NCBI GenBank assembly: GCA_947625505.1
Contig: CANQON010000014.1
Location: 1-38,219 of the forward strand
Reading direction: 5' to 3'
DNA: 38,219 nucleotides
Origin: an uncultured Bacilli bacterium
GTDB lineage: Bacteria > Bacillota_I > Bacilli_A > RF39 > UBA660
Under the pieces are notes generated by a model. It worked only from the letters and a program-made list of their open reading frames with translations. It was not told where the DNA came from and did not search any database. A program made the translations under genes and the position numbers. Position 1 is the first letter of the stretch, and each line of letters begins with the position of its first letter. Shown here in pieces: positions 6,685-16,147 of this stretch.

Positions 6685-7565
6685 TGATATTAAATGTCAG
6701 TGGAAGAACAGATATTGTTGCGTTTTATTCTAAATGGTTTATTAAGAGATTAGAAGAAGGATATGTTGATGTAAGAAATCCTTTTAATCCTAAATTAGTT
6801 AGTCGTATATCTTTTAATGATGTGGATGCTATTGTCTTTTGTACCAAAAATCCTTTACCTATTATTGATTATTTACCTAATATAAAAATACCTATTATAT
6901 TTCATATTACTCTAACACCCTATAAAAAAGATTTAGAACCTAATGTTATACCTAAAGGAAAGATTATTGATGGTATTAAAAAAATATCTGAGATAATTGG
7001 TATTGATAATGTCTATGTTAGATATGATCCCATTATTATTAATGATAAATATACTTGTCTTTATCATATTAAAGCTTTTGATAATTTATGTAAATTATTA
7101 GATGGATATGTTAAACATATTATTATTTCCTTTGTTGATGACTATAAAAATGTTCGTTATCATAAAGATATTTTAAAGATTAAAGAACTTAAAGATACTG
7201 ATTATCAAATGATAGGAGAAAACTTTAGTAATAGTGCGAAGAAACACAATATGACAGTGCAAACTTGTTGTGAAGAACATAACTTAAAAGAATATGGTTT
7301 CATCAAAAGGGATTGCATTGATGCTGAAATGATGTATAAATTAACAGGTAAAACTAATTTTACTATTTGGAAAGAAAGGCCTTGTCATTGTGTTAGTATG
7401 GTTGATATAGGTGCTTATAATACTTGTAATCATCTATGTAAATATTGTTATGCTAACTACGATGAAAGAAAAGTAAAAGAAAACATTCTTAAACATGATG
7501 TAAATTCTTCATTACTTATTGGCTTTTTAGAAAAAGATGATATAATAAAGCCTAGAAAAAATTAA
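6684..7565 (+). CDS. DUF1848 family protein (cysteine-cluster, predicted Fe-S)
   Basis: Recognised as DUF1848 by the N-terminal ILNVSGRTDIVAFYSKWF, the VDAIVFCTKNP segment (res about 49-58), the VRYDPI motif, and a C-terminal cysteine cluster C-x-C...YNTCNHLCKYCYANYD. The CxxxCxYC-type cluster, together with a TIM-barrel-like strand pattern (IPIIFHITL, VYVRYDPI, HIIISFVD), has led the family to be compared with radical-SAM Fe-S proteins; the reaction is unknown. At 293 aa it is of usual length. It starts inside the stop codon of the upstream gene (TAATG), so its expression depends on that gene. No terminator was seen after it. Confidence 0.88.
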   Translation: MILNVSGRTDIVAFYSKWFIKRLEEGYVDVRNPFNPKLVSRISFNDVDAIVFCTKNPLPIIDYLPNIKIPIIFHITLTPYKKDLEPNVIPKGKIIDGIKKISEIIGIDNVYVRYDPIIINDKYTCLYHIKAFDNLCKLLDGYVKHIIISFVDDYKNVRYHKDILKIKELKDTDYQMIGENFSNSAKKHNMTVQTCCEEHNLKEYGFIKRDCIDAEMMYKLTGKTNFTIWKERPCHCVSMVDIGAYNTCNHLCKYCYANYDERKVKENILKHDVNSSLLIGFLEKDDIIKPRKN

Positions 7566-7616
7566 ATGCAACCTAAAAGTTACATTAAAACAACTGAAAA
7601 TTGGTAGAATGCAACC
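7566..7616 (+). repeat. ATGCAACC direct repeat upstream of XRE gene
   Basis: ATGCAACC occurs at 7566-7573 and 7609-7616 in the 85-bp gap before the XRE-membrane gene. The second copy also lies in an imperfect inverted repeat (TTGGT...ACCAGG, 7601-7618). It could be an operator for the adjacent regulator, but no clear promoter was found beside it. Confidence 0.35.
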
Positions 7617-7650
7617 AGGTTTTGTTAGATAATGATGACGAGGTGAGAAA

Positions 7651-9285
7651 ATGAAATTTAGTGAGAAACTAGTTCAATTGCGTAAGCAAAATAAACTGAG
7701 TCAGGAACAATTAGCTGATATGTTAGATGTATCAAGACAAGCTGTGTCTAAGTGGGAATCAGGAACAACTTATCCCGAAATGGATAAATTACTTACTATG
7801 TGTAAATTATTTAAATGTAGTTTAGATGAATTAACAAATGATGAAATATCAACAAGAGATTTTGGTGAAAAGAAAAAAAGTAATTTTATTATTGATGCAT
7901 TAGATATGATCGCTAAAACATTTGAGATGTTTAGAGCTATGAACATAAAACAAGTGATTAGTTGTGTCCTTAGTATGTTATTGTTATACTTTATTCTTTG
8001 GTTTTTATTTATTCCTATTAATAAAATAATTGATTTGGGTAATGAGATAATTTATTTCTTTGGACCAGCTCGTTTGTTCTTTAGTGTTGTTTGGGCTTTC
8101 TTAATTAAGGGAGCTTATCTTGTTGTAGCGACAGTTATCTTTATTTATATCTTTAAAGTCCGTTACTTAGATAGATTTGAATATGTTCCTAAATCTATTA
8201 AGACAAATGATAAAAAAGATAATGATAATGAAGATGTTGTTATTAAAGAAACTAGGGAAGAAAAAGTTCAACCGCAAGTTATTTATTATCGTGAGTCTAA
8301 AACGAATAACTTTTTTAAAACTTTTAGTAATCTAGCCATTATCTTTATTAAAGCTCTTTTTATTCTACTTTTAATTCCTTTTATAATTGCTTTTTTAGTT
8401 TTATTTGCTATTTTAATTGTCGATATTATTTTGATGTTTAATGGAGTAATTTATATAGGCATCTTTTTAGGTATTATATTTGGTATCATTTTAGATTATA
8501 TTATTATTGAATTAGGATATGATTTTCTTTTTAATCGTAAAGTAGCTTTAAAAAGAATCTTTATAATGTTTATAGTTGGTCTAGCTGGCTTTGGTATTGC
8601 GATAGGTTCATCTATCTATGAGATTTCAACAACTAAGTATATTGAAGAAGCTCCTGTTAGTGCTTCTGATACAGCTACGCATATAGTTAAAATGACGGAT
8701 GGTTTATTATTTAGTACTTATGGATCATATGCTTATGATGATAAAATACATTATGAGGCTGATGAAAGTCTAACAGATGAAGTTCAAATTATTATCCATT
8801 ATAATGCTGATTTTACCAGTAATAATGTAATTTTAAGTGATAGACAATATAAAGGGTTAGAACATTATATGATTGGCTCATGGGAAACTAGTTCTAATGG
8901 CTTTCAAAAAATATGGATGGACTTTATTATCAACGATTTAAAACATCATCAAATCCATGATTATGATCGTTTGTACTGGGTAGATATAACAATTAAAACT
9001 AGTCAGGGTAATATTAATAAGTTAAAAGAAAATCTAAAAAAATACTATGATAGAGAAGAAGAGTATTATGCTAATATAAATCTTGAAACAGAATTAGAAA
9101 ATAGTCGTAATGCTTATGAAGATTTAGAAGAGAAGTATAATGAGTTGTCTAATGAAAAAGAAGAATTAACAGAAGAACTTAATAATACAACTATAAATTA
9201 TAATAGTTGTGAACAAAAAGTAATTGATTATGAAGAAAAAATAGAAGAGTATAAAAATAAAATTAATAATTTAATAGAAGAGTAG
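7651..9285 (+). CDS. Membrane-bound XRE-family regulator with C-terminal coiled coil
   Basis: The N-terminal 60 residues are a typical XRE helix-turn-helix (LRKQNKLSQEQLADML, then VSRQAVSKWESG). Residues about 105-320 contain five to six hydrophobic membrane segments broken by a charged loop. Residues 330-440 form a probable domain on the far side of the membrane, and about 460-544 are a strong Glu/Asn/Lys coiled coil. The 544-aa layout suggests a one-component sensor: DNA binding inside, ligand or partner detection outside. GACGAGGTGAG precedes the ATG. It is followed 10 bp later by a second XRE-membrane gene and then, after a terminator, by an ABC transporter and two-component system. Its target is not known; the direct repeats upstream suggest autoregulation. 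Confidence 0.85.
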   Translation: MKFSEKLVQLRKQNKLSQEQLADMLDVSRQAVSKWESGTTYPEMDKLLTMCKLFKCSLDELTNDEISTRDFGEKKKSNFIIDALDMIAKTFEMFRAMNIKQVISCVLSMLLLYFILWFLFIPINKIIDLGNEIIYFFGPARLFFSVVWAFLIKGAYLVVATVIFIYIFKVRYLDRFEYVPKSIKTNDKKDNDNEDVVIKETREEKVQPQVIYYRESKTNNFFKTFSNLAIIFIKALFILLLIPFIIAFLVLFAILIVDIILMFNGVIYIGIFLGIIFGIILDYIIIELGYDFLFNRKVALKRIFIMFIVGLAGFGIAIGSSIYEISTTKYIEEAPVSASDTATHIVKMTDGLLFSTYGSYAYDDKIHYEADESLTDEVQIIIHYNADFTSNNVILSDRQYKGLEHYMIGSWETSSNGFQKIWMDFIINDLKHHQIHDYDRLYWVDITIKTSQGNINKLKENLKKYYDREEEYYANINLETELENSRNAYEDLEEKYNELSNEKEELTEELNNTTINYNSCEQKVIDYEEKIEEYKNKINNLIEE

Positions 9286-9295
9286 TTGTGAGTTT

Positions 9296-10015
9296 ATGAA
9301 AAATACAGGAAAAATAATTTCTAAATTACGATTAAAAGAAGGTTTAACAACTTCTGCTTTAGCGCATAAATTAAAAGTTAAAGAAAGTACTATTAAAAAG
9401 TGGGAAAATGGTACTAAATTTCCTACACTTTTTCAACTAAAGAAAATGGCTAAACTTTTTAATGTTGAAATATCTAAATTAGCTAGTGATGATATTCTTA
9501 TCCAAAGTATCGAAAGAAACTACCATAATATGTGGATAAGAATGTTAGTTATCATTTCCTTTCTAGTTATTATAGTCCTAGGTATTTATTTTAATTACCG
9601 TAATACTTATCATTGTGTAACTATAGATAGTAAACCAAATATTTATATATTTACAGGGTCTAGTGAACACTTTAAATTTGATAAAGGATATGTTTTACTT
9701 GATCAAGAAAATAAATATATGACTATGTCAGAGTTTAATTTAGATGAAGACTTAGATATTAAATCAATCGTCATAAATATCGCTTTTAATGAGACATTAT
9801 GGAAAGCTTTAGAATATGAATATGATGAAGAAGTAAGTGCTGAAGATTGGATAAAAAGTATTAATATTAGTGACTATGGTAAGAAAAAAGATTCTTTTAT
9901 CAAATATAAAAATACTAATTTTCCTGATGATTTTAAAGTAGAAGTAAATTATTGTTTACAAAATAATACTTGTCATACTGAGTTAATTAATATTAAAGCT
10001 GAATCATTAAATTAA
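9296..10015 (+). CDS. Single-pass XRE-family regulator
   Basis: A 239-aa protein with an N-terminal XRE helix-turn-helix (res 5-60: LRLKEGLTTSALAHKLKVKE, then STIKKWENG), one membrane segment at about 80-98 (MLVIISFLVIIVLGIYF), and a C-terminal extracytoplasmic domain of about 140 residues with two Cys (NNTC and an earlier YHC) that could form a disulfide. The architecture mirrors the upstream gene in smaller form. It starts 10 bp after that gene with only a weak ribosome-binding site (TTGTGAG), so coupling is likely. A strong terminator follows, separating it from the ABC operon. Confidence 0.83.
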   Translation: MKNTGKIISKLRLKEGLTTSALAHKLKVKESTIKKWENGTKFPTLFQLKKMAKLFNVEISKLASDDILIQSIERNYHNMWIRMLVIISFLVIIVLGIYFNYRNTYHCVTIDSKPNIYIFTGSSEHFKFDKGYVLLDQENKYMTMSEFNLDEDLDIKSIVINIAFNETLWKALEYEYDEEVSAEDWIKSINISDYGKKKDSFIKYKNTNFPDDFKVEVNYCLQNNTCHTELINIKAESLN

Positions 10016-10036
10016 AGACATGAAAATGTCTTTTTT
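10014..10036 (+). terminator. Intrinsic terminator
   Basis: AAAGACAT (10014-10021), GAAA tetraloop, ATGTCTTT (10026-10033), more T. Confidence 0.88.
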
Positions 10037-10055
10037 GTCACTTTAGAGTCACTTT
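10037..10055 (+). promoter_or_regulatory. GTCACTTT direct repeat, candidate response-regulator operator
   Basis: GTCACTTT occurs at 10037-10044 and 10048-10055, an 11-bp period, directly upstream of the -10 box of the ABC operon and where a -35 box should be. Two half-sites one helical turn apart are the usual target form of OmpR-family regulators, and such a regulator is encoded just downstream (16148-16792). Confidence 0.55.
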
Positions 10056-10062
10056 TGTTATA

Positions 10063-10068
10063 TATAAT
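10063..10068 (+). promoter_or_regulatory. -10 box of the ABC transporter operon
   Basis: Perfect TATAAT, with ACTTTA as the only candidate -35 (10040-10045). A poor -35 covered by direct repeats suggests an activator-dependent promoter. Confidence 0.6.
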
Positions 10069-10086
10069 GATTACAAGGAGGATAAT

Positions 10087-10764
10087 ATGGAAATTTTAAA
10101 AGTAGAAAATTTAACTAAAATTTATAAGAATGGTAATAACATTATTAATGCTGTTGATAATGTATCTTTTAGTGTTAATAAAGGAGATTTTATCGCTATT
10201 ATAGGTGCTAGTGGAAGTGGTAAAAGTACACTATTACATTTAATCGGAGGAGTAGATCGTCCAACAAGTGGCAAAGTATTTATTGATGGTAAAGATATAT
10301 ATGATTTAGATAATAATAAATTAGCTATCTTTAGAAGAAGACAAGTAGGTATTGTTTATCAATTTTATAATTTAATACCTATTTTAAATGTTGTTGAAAA
10401 TATTACTTTACCTTGTGATTTAGATAATAAGAAAGTTGATCCTAAAAAGTTAGATGAATTATTAGAAACATTAGATTTAAATGATCGTAAGAATCATTTA
10501 CCTAATGAATTATCAGGAGGACAACAACAAAGAGTAAGTATTGGTAGAGCTATGATTAATTCACCAGCTATATTACTTGCTGATGAGCCAACAGGAAACT
10601 TAGACTCTAAAGCAAGTGATGAAATAGTTACTTTACTAAAAAAAGCTAATCAAAAATATAAACAAACAATTATTTTAATAACCCATGATTTAGAAATAGC
10701 TAGTATGGCTGATCGTATTATTACACTAGAAGATGGTAAGATTGTTAAAGATGTGAGGAACTAG
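10087..10764 (+). CDS. ABC transporter ATPase, MacB/BceA/LolD type
   Basis: ATP-binding subunit that powers the two FtsX-like permeases following it. Walker A is GASGSGKST (res 40-48), the Q-loop is VYQFYNL, the signature is LSGGQQQRVSIGRA (about 142-155), Walker B is ILLADEPTGNLD, and the H-loop is ITHD. The 'YNLIP..NV.EN..LP' segment and the ADEPTGNLD form are typical of the MacB/LolD/BceA subgroup, which acts in peptide resistance, lipoprotein handling or mechanotransmission rather than classical import. The 225-aa length is standard. An ACAAGGAGGAT site precedes the ATG, and the permease gene starts 2 bp after the stop. Confidence 0.95.
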   Translation: MEILKVENLTKIYKNGNNIINAVDNVSFSVNKGDFIAIIGASGSGKSTLLHLIGGVDRPTSGKVFIDGKDIYDLDNNKLAIFRRRQVGIVYQFYNLIPILNVVENITLPCDLDNKKVDPKKLDELLETLDLNDRKNHLPNELSGGQQQRVSIGRAMINSPAILLADEPTGNLDSKASDEIVTLLKKANQKYKQTIILITHDLEIASMADRIITLEDGKIVKDVRN

Positions 10765-10766
10765 TT

Positions 10767-13427
10767 ATGAAATTTCTAAATAAATTAACGTTTAATAATT
10801 TAAAGCTAAATAAGAAACGAACTTTAGTAATAATCATTGGTATTGTTTTAGCGACTTCACTTATCTGTACTGTATCAGGATTAGCTTCTAGTTTTGTTAA
10901 AACATTTCAAAATGATGCTTTAATTAATTATGGTGATTGGCATGCTCATTTTAAAACAACGACGATAGAAGATATCAATAAAATTACTAATTTTAGAGGA
11001 GTTAAAGATACCTTTTATATTACAGATATCGGTTATGTAAAACCTTTAAAAGAATGGCAAAGTGAATATTGGGTTTCTCCTTATGATCCAAGTAAAACTA
11101 TTGATTTTGTAAATATAAGGGGATTTAATGAGGAAACATTAGATCATTATCCTATTAAACTTATTAAAGGGAGAATGCCTAAAAAAGATACCGAACTTGT
11201 TTTAACGCAAGATTTAGACATAGCTTTAAATGGTTACTATAAAATAGGGGATAAAGTAAGTTTAGATGTAGGTTCATTAAATGTTAATGATGATTCAATA
11301 GATAATATTAAGACCAAGACTTATACGATTGTTGGAATCATTGATGTTCAAAGCTATGTTAATAATAGTAGTAATGAATATACGATTATTAATGCTTTTA
11401 CTTATGCGAAAGAGCCTTATCCTAAGACTGATATGTATGTTATATACGATGATGTATCTCATTATCGTGATTTAACTTCTGAGATAGCTTCTAAGCTTAC
11501 AACCTATGATGAATACATTGATCCCTCTTATTATAATTATGAATACCTTTATTCTTTAGGTTATTTTGAATTAGGTAATATCCGTAATGTCATTCTTCTT
11601 ATAATGTTAATTGTTATTGCGATTATTATGGTAACGAGTATTTTAGTTATTCGTAATGGCTTTAGTATTTCAATAACAGAACGCTTTAAACAGTTTGGAT
11701 TACTTAGTAGTGTAGGGGCGACTCCAAAACAAATTAGGAAAATGATTTTAATGGAAGGATTAATAATTGGTTTAATAGCTGTTCCAATTGGAATTATTAT
11801 CGGTAGTGCGCTTGTCTATTTATTAGTTTTATTTATTGAAACATTATTACCTTCTAGTACTGAGTTACAAATTATTGCTGATATTCCTTTATGGGCTATT
11901 ATCGTTGCTGCTTTAACATCATTCTTAACTATCATTTTATCAATATTAATACCAGCCAGAAAAGTATCTAAGATGCCTATTATTGAAGCTATACGTGGTA
12001 ATAGTAGTATTAAGTTAAAATCTAAAAAACTAAAAACACCTAAATACATTAAATCTTTATTTGGTATAGGAGGCGTTATATCTTATAAAAGTTTAAAAAG
12101 AAGTCGTAAAAAATATCGTACAACTATTTTTTCCATTGTTGTTAGTATAGCTATCTTTATTGCTTTATATTCTGTTATGAGTGTTGGCTTTAAAGCATCT
12201 AATTATTATTTAAGTAATTATGAATATGATTTAGAAATATCTTATTATCCTAATCGTTCTTATAAAACCTTGGATGAAGCTTTAACTGATCAAGAGAAGA
12301 TGAAAAAGATAGTTCAAGAAATAGGAGATTATGAGCATATAGCTTTTGAAAGAAATATTAGTTTAGCTTCCTTTAATCCTAAAGATTGGCATCCTGATTA
12401 TGTTAATACAAGAAGTTATTATGGTATTGAATATGGTAATATTCATTTACTTACTTTAGGTGATGAAGAATATAAAAGGTATGTAGAATCTTTAGGTGGA
12501 AATGTAGAAGATTATAAAGAAGGTGCTATTATCTTAGATAAAGCTTATCTTAAGAAGAAAAATAAGTATTATGAAATAAACTTATTAAATGTTAAAGAAG
12601 GAGATACTTTAAATTTAAGCATTGAACATATTCCAGAGGAAGGACGTGTACCTGATGATTTTAGTTGGCAAGGAACTGATGTACCTATTAAAGTTGTAAA
12701 AAGAACTGATAAAAAGCCAATGAGTATACATGATGAAATGAATATTATTGAAAAAGAATATGATATTACAGGTATAAATGCTATTATTTCTGATGAGTTA
12801 TATGAAAAACTAGTAAGCAAATATGGGGAAGAAATAATCAAAAGATATGGACATAATGGTACTGATATCGATTATAATTATTTTAGTTATTTTACAACAT
12901 ACATTAAAACAGATGATAGAGCGTCTATTAAAGAAAAAATAGATGAGTTTAATGGTACAAGAGAAATATTTAGTTATTATGATAAAAATGATAGTTATGA
13001 GGAAACGCATGCTCTTATAGTAATTGTTGCTGTTTTCTTATATGGCTTTATCGCTTTTATTTCAGCTATAGGAATTACCAATATTTTTAATACTATTACG
13101 ACTAATATGGCTTTAAGAAGCAGGGAGTTTGCTATGTTACGAGCTATTGGTATGACAGATAAAGAATTTAATAAAATGGTACGTTTAGAAAGCCTTTTAT
13201 ATGGTTTTAAATCATTAATAATTGGTATACCTATTGGTATTATTCTTTCTTATCTTGTTCATTTAGCGATGACTAAAATATTAGTTACTTCATATGCTTT
13301 TCCAACTTTAGCTATTCTATTATCTATCATATTTGTTTTTATCATTGTCTTTGGAACGATGTATTATTCTCTAAATAAAATTAATAAACAAAATATTATT
13401 GATACCATTCGTAATGATAATATCTAG
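10767..13427 (+). CDS. FtsX-type ABC permease 1 (886 aa, two FtsX units)
   Basis: Membrane partner of the preceding ATPase. It contains two MacB/FtsX modules in tandem: a membrane segment at about 17-42, an extracytoplasmic domain to about 270, three segments to about 400 ending in the PARKVSKMPIIEAIRG signature, a segment at about 452-475, a second extracytoplasmic domain to about 750, and three segments to 875. FtsX hallmarks are seen at ITERFKQFGLLSSVGATPKQ and again at ALRSREFAMLRAIGMTDKEF, the cytoplasmic coupling helices that contact the ATPase. It ends NKINKQNIIDTIRNDNI, almost identical to the next gene's end. Large outer domains suggest recognition of an envelope-active compound such as a peptide antibiotic; the substrate is not readable. 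Confidence 0.92.
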   Translation: MKFLNKLTFNNLKLNKKRTLVIIIGIVLATSLICTVSGLASSFVKTFQNDALINYGDWHAHFKTTTIEDINKITNFRGVKDTFYITDIGYVKPLKEWQSEYWVSPYDPSKTIDFVNIRGFNEETLDHYPIKLIKGRMPKKDTELVLTQDLDIALNGYYKIGDKVSLDVGSLNVNDDSIDNIKTKTYTIVGIIDVQSYVNNSSNEYTIINAFTYAKEPYPKTDMYVIYDDVSHYRDLTSEIASKLTTYDEYIDPSYYNYEYLYSLGYFELGNIRNVILLIMLIVIAIIMVTSILVIRNGFSISITERFKQFGLLSSVGATPKQIRKMILMEGLIIGLIAVPIGIIIGSALVYLLVLFIETLLPSSTELQIIADIPLWAIIVAALTSFLTIILSILIPARKVSKMPIIEAIRGNSSIKLKSKKLKTPKYIKSLFGIGGVISYKSLKRSRKKYRTTIFSIVVSIAIFIALYSVMSVGFKASNYYLSNYEYDLEISYYPNRSYKTLDEALTDQEKMKKIVQEIGDYEHIAFERNISLASFNPKDWHPDYVNTRSYYGIEYGNIHLLTLGDEEYKRYVESLGGNVEDYKEGAIILDKAYLKKKNKYYEINLLNVKEGDTLNLSIEHIPEEGRVPDDFSWQGTDVPIKVVKRTDKKPMSIHDEMNIIEKEYDITGINAIISDELYEKLVSKYGEEIIKRYGHNGTDIDYNYFSYFTTYIKTDDRASIKEKIDEFNGTREIFSYYDKNDSYEETHALIVIVAVFLYGFIAFISAIGITNIFNTITTNMALRSREFAMLRAIGMTDKEFNKMVRLESLLYGFKSLIIGIPIGIILSYLVHLAMTKILVTSYAFPTLAILLSIIFVFIIVFGTMYYSLNKINKQNIIDTIRNDNI

Positions 13428-13435
13428 GTGATGTA

Positions 13436-16102
13436 ATGAATATTTTAACGAAACTTACGATTAGAAATCTAAAATTAAATAAAAAAAGAACATTAGTAAC
13501 GATTATTGGTATTGCTTTAGCGACCTTCCTTATTGTTGTTACATCAGGACTATTTTCTTCTTTTTATGCTTCAATGCTTAAACTAGTTAAAGAAGAAGGG
13601 GGAGGAGACTTTCATGCTGCTTACTATAATGTTAATAGTGATACTTTAAAATATATTGAAAATAATAGGGAAGTTGCTGGTTACTATGAAACATTCACAA
13701 AGGGATATGGAGAGGTAGATAGCGGTGATGAATATAGACCTTATTTATATATTTTAGCTTATGATACTAAAGCCTTAGATAATATTGCTCCTAAATTAAT
13801 TGAAGGAAGATACCCTGAGAATGAAACAGAGATTGTTATTCCTGAACATATTTATCAAGGACATTTTCACTATGAAGTAGGAGATAAAATAAGTCTTAGT
13901 GTAGGTGAAAGAGTAGATAGTAAAGGTAATATTCTAAAAGAGACAGATCCTTATCATATATTTGATTCTAATAGTAATAAGTGGCAAATAAATGATGAGA
14001 AAATAATTAATACGGAAGATAAAACTTATACAATTGTAGGAATTATAGAAAGACCTTCATATCTTATTGAAGATGATAATGCTCCATACTATACAGCAAT
14101 TACTTATGGTAAAGCTAATAATGTAGATAATGTTAATATCTATGTTCGTTATAAACATGTTAATAACGCCAAGAAAGAACTTTGTAAGACCATAACATCA
14201 AATGAAGAAAGTGCTAAAAAATGCTTAGCTAATAAGGAAGTTAGTACAACAATAACTTATAAGTATAATAATAATCTTTTAGAGTGGGAAGGTAACTTAA
14301 AAGATTCTAAAGCTCGTCAAATGCTAATTTTTTTAATAGCTGTTATCATTTCTATTATTGTTTTAACAAGTATCTTTGTTATTCGTAATAGTTTTATAAT
14401 CTCTACAACAGAAAGATATAAAGAAATTGGAATGTTAAAAAGTATTGGAGCTACACCAAAACAAATAAGATACAGTGTATTAATGGAAGGCTTATTAGAA
14501 AGTGTTATTGCGATACCGATAGGTCTTGTTATCGGTGTACTTAGTGTTTACTTATTATGTAATTTTACTAACTATATTATTGTAACTAATCATCTTTTTG
14601 ATTTAACAAAAAATTTCTTTATCTTTAAAATAAATATTATGACTATTATATTAGCGTTTATTATTTCTTTAGGAACGGTTATTTTATCGACGTTATTACC
14701 TGCTAAAAGAGCTAGTAAGTTACCATCAATTGCGGCTATTAGAGAATATAAAATTTATAAAATAAAGAAGCATGAACTAAAAGTATCAAAATTAACTAGT
14801 AAGTTATTTGGTATTGGAGGAGTTATTGCTAGTAAGAATTTAAAACGTTATCGTAAAAATTATCGTACAACTATTATTTCTTTAGTTATTAGTATTATTA
14901 TCTTTTTATCTTTTACTTCCTTTATAGGTTATTTTATCGGAACAGGTATGAGTAAAGCTGAAAAAGAAGCTCATTACGATGCAACAATTCATCTTAGTCA
15001 AATGTATCAAAGTGAAATGAACGAAGATGGTAGTGTAAGTATTAATATGCCTAATGGTTTTGAATATAACACTTATAAAGAAATAATCAATATGAATTTA
15101 AAAGGTATAAAAGATTCAATGTTACTTGGTCATGCTGATATTAAGATTGCTAGTAAAGACTATAGTGATGATTATATAAAATATTTAGAGCAAACTCCTT
15201 ATTATGATTTATATGGAAGAAGTGAAATAGCTGATGCCTTATTTATTGTTCCAGATCATACATTTAAGAAATTAACAAGTAATGTAGATATTTCCAATGA
15301 TGAAGTAGGCGTTCTTTTAGATGACTATCTTACAGTTGATGGTGAAACAAAATTCACAGGTCGTATGACAAATCTTAAAGTAGGAGATGAAATTAAAATA
15401 TCTTTAGGTTGTGATTCTGATGTTTGTGAAGAAACATTTACAGTTAAGGTTTTAGGACTCATTGATACAAAAGACACTTTAGCAGGTAAAAGAAATGGTT
15501 TCTTTATTAAAGATGATAGTTATCCTAATTTGGAAAAATATATGTATTCTGCTAGTATTTATCTAAATTATATAGATATTAATTCTCTTAAAGATTATAT
15601 TAATAAAGTTAATCACTCTAATGAATATGCATCTTTTACAATTAATGATCTTAAGGCAGAAAAAGAACGTGAACAAGCAACTAAAATGTTAGTTAATATC
15701 TTTTGTTATACTTTTATTATAATAATTACTTTAATAGGTGTAACAAACATATTTAATGTTATTACAACTAATATGACATTAAGGAGAAGAGAATTTGCTA
15801 TGCTAAAAGCGATTGGAATGACTGATAAAGAGTTTAAGAAAATGATTAGGTTAGAAAGCCTATTATATGGATTAAAAGCATTAGTTATTGGTATAACTTT
15901 AGGATTAGGTTTATCTTATTTGATGTTTAAATTAGCTCTTGAAATAACTAATGATACAGAGTTAGTTTATCATTTACCTACTATGGAAATAATAATTTCT
16001 ATTATAGGAACATTCTTTATTATTTATACAACTATGCGTTATTCATTAAATAAAATTAATAAACAAAATATTATGGATACAATACGTAATGATAATATCT
16101 AA
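13436..16102 (+). CDS. FtsX-type ABC permease 2 (888 aa), paralogue of permease 1
   Basis: Same two-module layout as the preceding gene and clearly its tandem duplicate. The N-termini (NLKLNKKRTLV..IGI.LAT) and C-termini (YSLNKINKQNI.DTIRNDNI) are nearly identical, as are the coupling-helix motifs (MLKSIGATPKQIR; RREFAMLKAIGMTDKEF). The two extracytoplasmic domains are the most diverged parts, as expected if the pair forms a heterodimer with divided recognition roles. The second outer domain has a Cys pair (GCDSDVCEE). The AGGTGAT site overlaps the end of permease 1 with an 8-bp gap. A strong terminator follows directly after the stop. Confidence 0.92.
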   Translation: MNILTKLTIRNLKLNKKRTLVTIIGIALATFLIVVTSGLFSSFYASMLKLVKEEGGGDFHAAYYNVNSDTLKYIENNREVAGYYETFTKGYGEVDSGDEYRPYLYILAYDTKALDNIAPKLIEGRYPENETEIVIPEHIYQGHFHYEVGDKISLSVGERVDSKGNILKETDPYHIFDSNSNKWQINDEKIINTEDKTYTIVGIIERPSYLIEDDNAPYYTAITYGKANNVDNVNIYVRYKHVNNAKKELCKTITSNEESAKKCLANKEVSTTITYKYNNNLLEWEGNLKDSKARQMLIFLIAVIISIIVLTSIFVIRNSFIISTTERYKEIGMLKSIGATPKQIRYSVLMEGLLESVIAIPIGLVIGVLSVYLLCNFTNYIIVTNHLFDLTKNFFIFKINIMTIILAFIISLGTVILSTLLPAKRASKLPSIAAIREYKIYKIKKHELKVSKLTSKLFGIGGVIASKNLKRYRKNYRTTIISLVISIIIFLSFTSFIGYFIGTGMSKAEKEAHYDATIHLSQMYQSEMNEDGSVSINMPNGFEYNTYKEIINMNLKGIKDSMLLGHADIKIASKDYSDDYIKYLEQTPYYDLYGRSEIADALFIVPDHTFKKLTSNVDISNDEVGVLLDDYLTVDGETKFTGRMTNLKVGDEIKISLGCDSDVCEETFTVKVLGLIDTKDTLAGKRNGFFIKDDSYPNLEKYMYSASIYLNYIDINSLKDYINKVNHSNEYASFTINDLKAEKEREQATKMLVNIFCYTFIIIITLIGVTNIFNVITTNMTLRRREFAMLKAIGMTDKEFKKMIRLESLLYGLKALVIGITLGLGLSYLMFKLALEITNDTELVYHLPTMEIIISIIGTFFIIYTTMRYSLNKINKQNIMDTIRNDNI

Positions 16103-16120
16103 AAAGGCTTCGGCCTTTTT
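16101..16120 (+). terminator. GC-capped hairpin terminator (TTCG loop)
   Basis: AAAAAGGC (16101-16108), TTCG loop, GCCTTTTT (16113-16120). The U tract is within the stem and symmetrical, so it could act on both strands and may leak, letting the two-component genes be partly cotranscribed with the transporter. Confidence 0.8.
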
Positions 16121-16121
16121 A

Positions 16122-16130
16122 TGGTATAAT
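16122..16130 (+). promoter_or_regulatory. Extended -10 promoter of the two-component genes
   Basis: TGG-TATAAT directly after the terminator; no -35 of note. Confidence 0.6.
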
Positions 16131-16147
16131 GAGTTAAAGGAGAGACT

